Shown: in pieces, positions 7,282-8,913 of the stretch
Layout: the number at the start of each line of letters is the position of its first letter
Numbering within the stretch: the stretch's first letter is position 1
DNA from: Gammaproteobacteria bacterium
GTDB taxonomy: Bacteria; Pseudomonadota; Gammaproteobacteria; Granulosicoccales; Granulosicoccaceae
DNA length: 8,913 nt
Reading direction: 5' to 3'
Assembly: GCA_020444765.1 (NCBI GenBank)
Contig: JAGRHW010000138.1
Location: 1-8,913 of the forward strand
The notes under the pieces: generated by a model
What the model saw: only the letters and a program-made list of their open reading frames with translations
Database searches by the model: none
Told to the model about the DNA's origin: nothing
Translations under genes and position numbers: made by a program

Positions 7282-8004
7282 TTATCGGCGCTGAGTGCCG
7301 GTGATATGCCTGCTGTAAATGCAATTTCTGTCCCTGCCGATACCAAGAAACGCGTTTGTTACGTTGGTTCTGCAGTGCCAGCGGATTCGACCGCCGTGGT
7401 CCGGGTTTTCCGGCGTCAGCCTGATGATTTTGTCAGAGCCCAGATCACTTGTCAGGTCTGCGACAAACTCGCCGCGTGAGCGCAGCTTCAGTTTGTTTAT
7501 ATAATGCAATTCTGGCGACTGTGGATTGACTCCGGCCTCCTCGAGGCTCATCGGCCAGTTATCGTTTGTTTTGTAAAACGCCTGCAAAATCTGCTGAATA
7601 CCCAGAAGTTCCTCGCGGGCCCGCTGAAATTTTATTTTTTGTTGCCTGAGCGTTTCCCGATCCACTTCCGTCCAAGCGCCGGAAACTGCCTGGTAGGGAA
7701 ACCCGGATATAGTGCTTTCAACGGGCTTTGATGTAAGGGCTTGTAAATAAACCCGGGACCGATCGGCGCTTGCGGAGACATCCTGCGGCGAAACATCCCG
7801 GGTTTCAACGATCGCAAAGGGATTACGAAATCCCGGGCGGTCCATAGCGACGGACCTGGTTTTGACCAGATAAGTCTGGATATCCGCGTCGTGAAGATTT
7901 TGTTTGCCGGCATGCAGTAGGGCGCCGGCGGTGAAGGTAATGAGCGCGGCGAATGCCAGATAATGAATGCGTTTTGGCCGGAGTCGAGGTTGAGCCGGTC
8001 TCAT
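7282..8004 (-). CDS. Membrane-anchored protein with pilin-like C-terminal domain
   Basis: I do not recognise this as a named gene. The 240-aa product starts with a basic stretch and one hydrophobic segment (about 13-31), consistent with an N-terminal inner-membrane anchor and a periplasmic body. Residues about 40-115 are an unassigned linker. Residues about 118-232 resemble the globular half of a type IV pilin: a helix ending 'ILQAFYKTNDNWPMSLEEAGV' (compare pilin 'AVAEYY..NG.WP....AG'), then 'KIIRLTPENP..GGRIRWHC' and a second cysteine in 'RNC' (Cys211 and Cys228, the position of the pilin disulphide). There is no prepilin leader (G-F/M-T-L-x-E). The ATG is the first possible start: an in-frame stop lies 16 codons upstream with no start codon between, but no good Shine-Dalgarno is visible. 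It converges on the kinase gene with 13 nt between stop codons. Pilin homology is inferred by eye; that the gene is real is more certain than what it does. Confidence 0.72.
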   Translation of the reverse strand: MRPAQPRLRPKRIHYLAFAALITFTAGALLHAGKQNLHDADIQTYLVKTRSVAMDRPGFRNPFAIVETRDVSPQDVSASADRSRVYLQALTSKPVESTISGFPYQAVSGAWTEVDRETLRQQKIKFQRAREELLGIQQILQAFYKTNDNWPMSLEEAGVNPQSPELHYINKLKLRSRGEFVADLTSDLGSDKIIRLTPENPDHGGRIRWHCRTNVTNAFLGIGRDRNCIYSRHITGTQRR

Positions 8005-8052
8005 CGTTGCTGGTTTCGTTTGCCGGATGTCAGTGAAGGGATTGAATATTCA

Positions 8053-8080
8053 TTTATAGGCAGATGCCGGCGTGTTTGAA
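8053..8080 (-). promoter_or_regulatory. Candidate promoter of the pilin-like gene
   Basis: On the minus strand TTCAAA (8075-8080), a 16-nt spacer and TATAAA (8053-8058) resemble a sigma-70 promoter (four and five of six matches). It lies between the terminator of the upstream gene and the ATG at 8004 and would give a leader of roughly 40 nt. A direct repeat, CCGGCAT, flanks the -35 box. Confidence 0.45.
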
Positions 8081-8086
8081 TGCCGG
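8064..8086 (-). repeat. CCGGCAT direct repeat flanking the -35 box
   Basis: On the minus strand CCGGCAT occurs at 8080-8086 and again at 8064-8070, 16 bp apart. One copy touches the upstream edge of the candidate -35 hexamer and the other lies in the promoter spacer, a position where a bound regulator would affect transcription. CCGGC/GCCGG can also pair within this region. Two 7-mers could be chance. Confidence 0.35.
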
Positions 8087-8137
8087 GGGAAGGCGTAATG
8101 CGACGGGCTTCACATTCAGCCGGGCGGAGAGACAGTG

Positions 8138-8160
8138 AAAAGGCCCGTGTAGGGCCTTTT
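8138..8160 (-). terminator. Bidirectional intrinsic terminator
   Basis: AAAAGGCCC (8138-8146) and GGGCCTTTT (8152-8160) form a perfect 9-bp stem with a 5-nt loop. Read on the minus strand it lies 13 nt past the stop codon of the Ig-like gene and ends in TTTT. Read on the plus strand it is followed by a further T-rich stretch (8161-8169), though no plus-strand gene ends here. It makes independent transcription of the downstream pilin-like gene likely. Confidence 0.85.
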
Positions 8161-8173
8161 TCTCTTTTTGATG

Positions 8174-8782
8174 TTATTGCGGAATCGGCGCGCTGATGGT
8201 GACCGTATCACCGTCATTGGAACCGCCGCCGCCACCTCCGCCACCGCCGGCTGCCAGTCCGCCGACGGCCAGCACACCGAGTCCGATCCACAACCACTTA
8301 TTCGATGACAGGCTCGATTCGTTGACTTCCTTGGCCGATTCGCTGGCCAGCGTGCTGCTGTCGGCGCCTTCGGTAACATTCAGCACCAGAGGCTCGAAGG
8401 TAAAGCCGCGCAAGAGCGTATTGCCGGCCGTGTCTTCCGCCTGGATATAATATTCAAGGCCGGGCGGGGTCAGTAAGGAGGCGTCCAGTTCGGTCATGTA
8501 GACGTCGCCGCTGCTGGTCGGCGTCATGTCGACACTGTTGAAAACAGACTCGCCGATGGCGCGAAAGAATAAAGTCACCTTGCCGACCCCGTTTTCATCG
8601 CTGACCGTGGCTGAAATCACGTGCGGGAGGTTGGAGGAGACGCTTTCACTGTCGGGCTCGTGCAATACCTGCGGTGGTTTGATGTCGCTTGCCGTCTGAC
8701 TATGAGCCAGCGGGATCATCGCCGGAGACAGACTCAGAATCAATGACAGTGAACAGCTGATCAGTCGCCTTGACGCGCTCAT
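8174..8782 (-). CDS. Exported Ig-like domain protein with C-terminal TM segment and glycine run
   Basis: Not a named gene. The 202-aa product has a signal peptide (about 1-28, likely cleavage after 'LAHS'). Residues about 36-135 form one beta-sandwich module of the kind seen in bacterial surface proteins: 'ISATVSDENGVGKVTLFFRA' at the start and 'GLEYYIQAEDTAGN' at the end (108-121). A Ser/Glu-rich linker (about 138-160) leads to a hydrophobic segment (163-178, 'KWLWIGLGVLAVGGLAAG'), then nine consecutive glycines (179-187) and a short acidic, polar tail ('SNDGDTVTISAPIPQ'). The product is therefore probably exported and held in a membrane by its C-terminus, with the Ig-like module outside. 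GAGG (8790-8793) sits 7 nt before the ATG, and a terminator follows the stop. Such modules usually mediate protein or glycan contacts; the partner is unknown and may be encoded to the right of the window. Confidence 0.85.
   Translation of the reverse strand: MSASRRLISCSLSLILSLSPAMIPLAHSQTASDIKPPQVLHEPDSESVSSNLPHVISATVSDENGVGKVTLFFRAIGESVFNSVDMTPTSSGDVYMTELDASLLTPPGLEYYIQAEDTAGNTLLRGFTFEPLVLNVTEGADSSTLASESAKEVNESSLSSNKWLWIGLGVLAVGGLAAGGGGGGGGGSNDGDTVTISAPIPQ
8222..8248 (-). repeat. GGN tract encoding nine glycines
   Basis: Nine consecutive glycine codons, mostly GGC and GGT with one GGA, form a short impure trinucleotide tract inside the Ig-like gene. It directly follows the TM segment. In-frame slippage here would change linker length without breaking the gene. 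Confidence 0.7.
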
Positions 8783-8865
8783 GTACAGTCCTCGTTGCTA
8801 CAGTGTTGGCGTGGTTTTGCGTCGTCCGGTCAAATATTTAGACTACGGGCAAAACAATTTTTTGC

Positions 8866-8895
8866 ATAGTAACGAAGAATGTAAAGGCCTGCCAA
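8866..8895 (-). promoter_or_regulatory. Candidate promoter of the Ig-like gene
   Basis: On the minus strand TTGGCA (8890-8895) matches the -35 consensus at five of six bases and TACTAT (8866-8871) matches the -10 at four of six, with an 18-nt spacer. The predicted start near 8859 leaves a leader of about 75 nt. The remaining sequence from 8783 to 8913 holds no other feature I can support. Confidence 0.45.
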
Positions 8896-8913
8896 TAAGT
8901 CAATAGGATTAAG

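Noticed and set aside
7283..7306. Imperfect hairpin (TATCGGC / GCC-GGT-GATA) between the converging genes
   Set aside because: It has a bulge, a short GC core and no T-run on either strand; it overlaps coding sequence and is too weak to call a terminator.
8196..8450. Plus-strand frame with a poly-proline start
   Set aside because: The proline run is the complement of the glycine codons of the Ig-like gene; there is no ribosome-binding site or domain.

Overview
The window reads as chromosomal DNA from a Gram-negative proteobacterium, most likely a gammaproteobacterium. This rests on a lipobox lipoprotein, four-subunit sarcosine-oxidase-type genes, a tandem universal stress protein, a hybrid histidine kinase with a 'DLRQP' H-box, and fairly high GC throughout. 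I cannot name the genus. I see no transposase, integrase, phage gene, tRNA, rRNA or CRISPR array.

Layout. Positions 1-3012 (+) hold the end of a sarcosine-oxidase-type operon. The alpha subunit (soxA) is cut by the left edge and lacks its N-terminus; it overlaps the gamma subunit (soxG) by 8 bp. The beta and delta genes normally lie just upstream, outside the window. A 207-nt gap with several inverted repeats follows. Positions 3220-5257 (+) hold a two-domain universal stress protein and, 46 nt later, a ChaN-family lipoprotein with a C-terminal PDZ domain; these two may be co-transcribed. A 235-nt AT-richer gap with a weak candidate promoter leads to a six-TM hybrid sensor kinase/response regulator (5493-7268, +).

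The right end is on the minus strand. A membrane-anchored protein (7282-8004) ends 13 nt from the kinase stop codon and carries a C-terminal domain that looks like the globular part of a type IV pilin, without a prepilin leader. A clear bidirectional intrinsic terminator (8138-8160) separates it from a secreted or membrane-anchored protein (8174-8782) with an extracellular Ig-like module, a C-terminal TM segment and a nine-glycine run.

How the genes fit together. SoxA and SoxG belong to one enzyme, which oxidatively demethylates sarcosine (or N-methylglutamate in the paralogous dehydrogenase) and passes the one-carbon unit to tetrahydrofolate. The USP/ChaN pair, the orphan hybrid kinase and the two minus-strand surface proteins are not linked to it by any direct evidence. 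I found no convincing new multi-gene system. The parts most worth a second look are the leaderless pilin-like protein with its repeat-flanked promoter, the ChaN-PDZ lipoprotein, and the inverted repeat in the usp leader.
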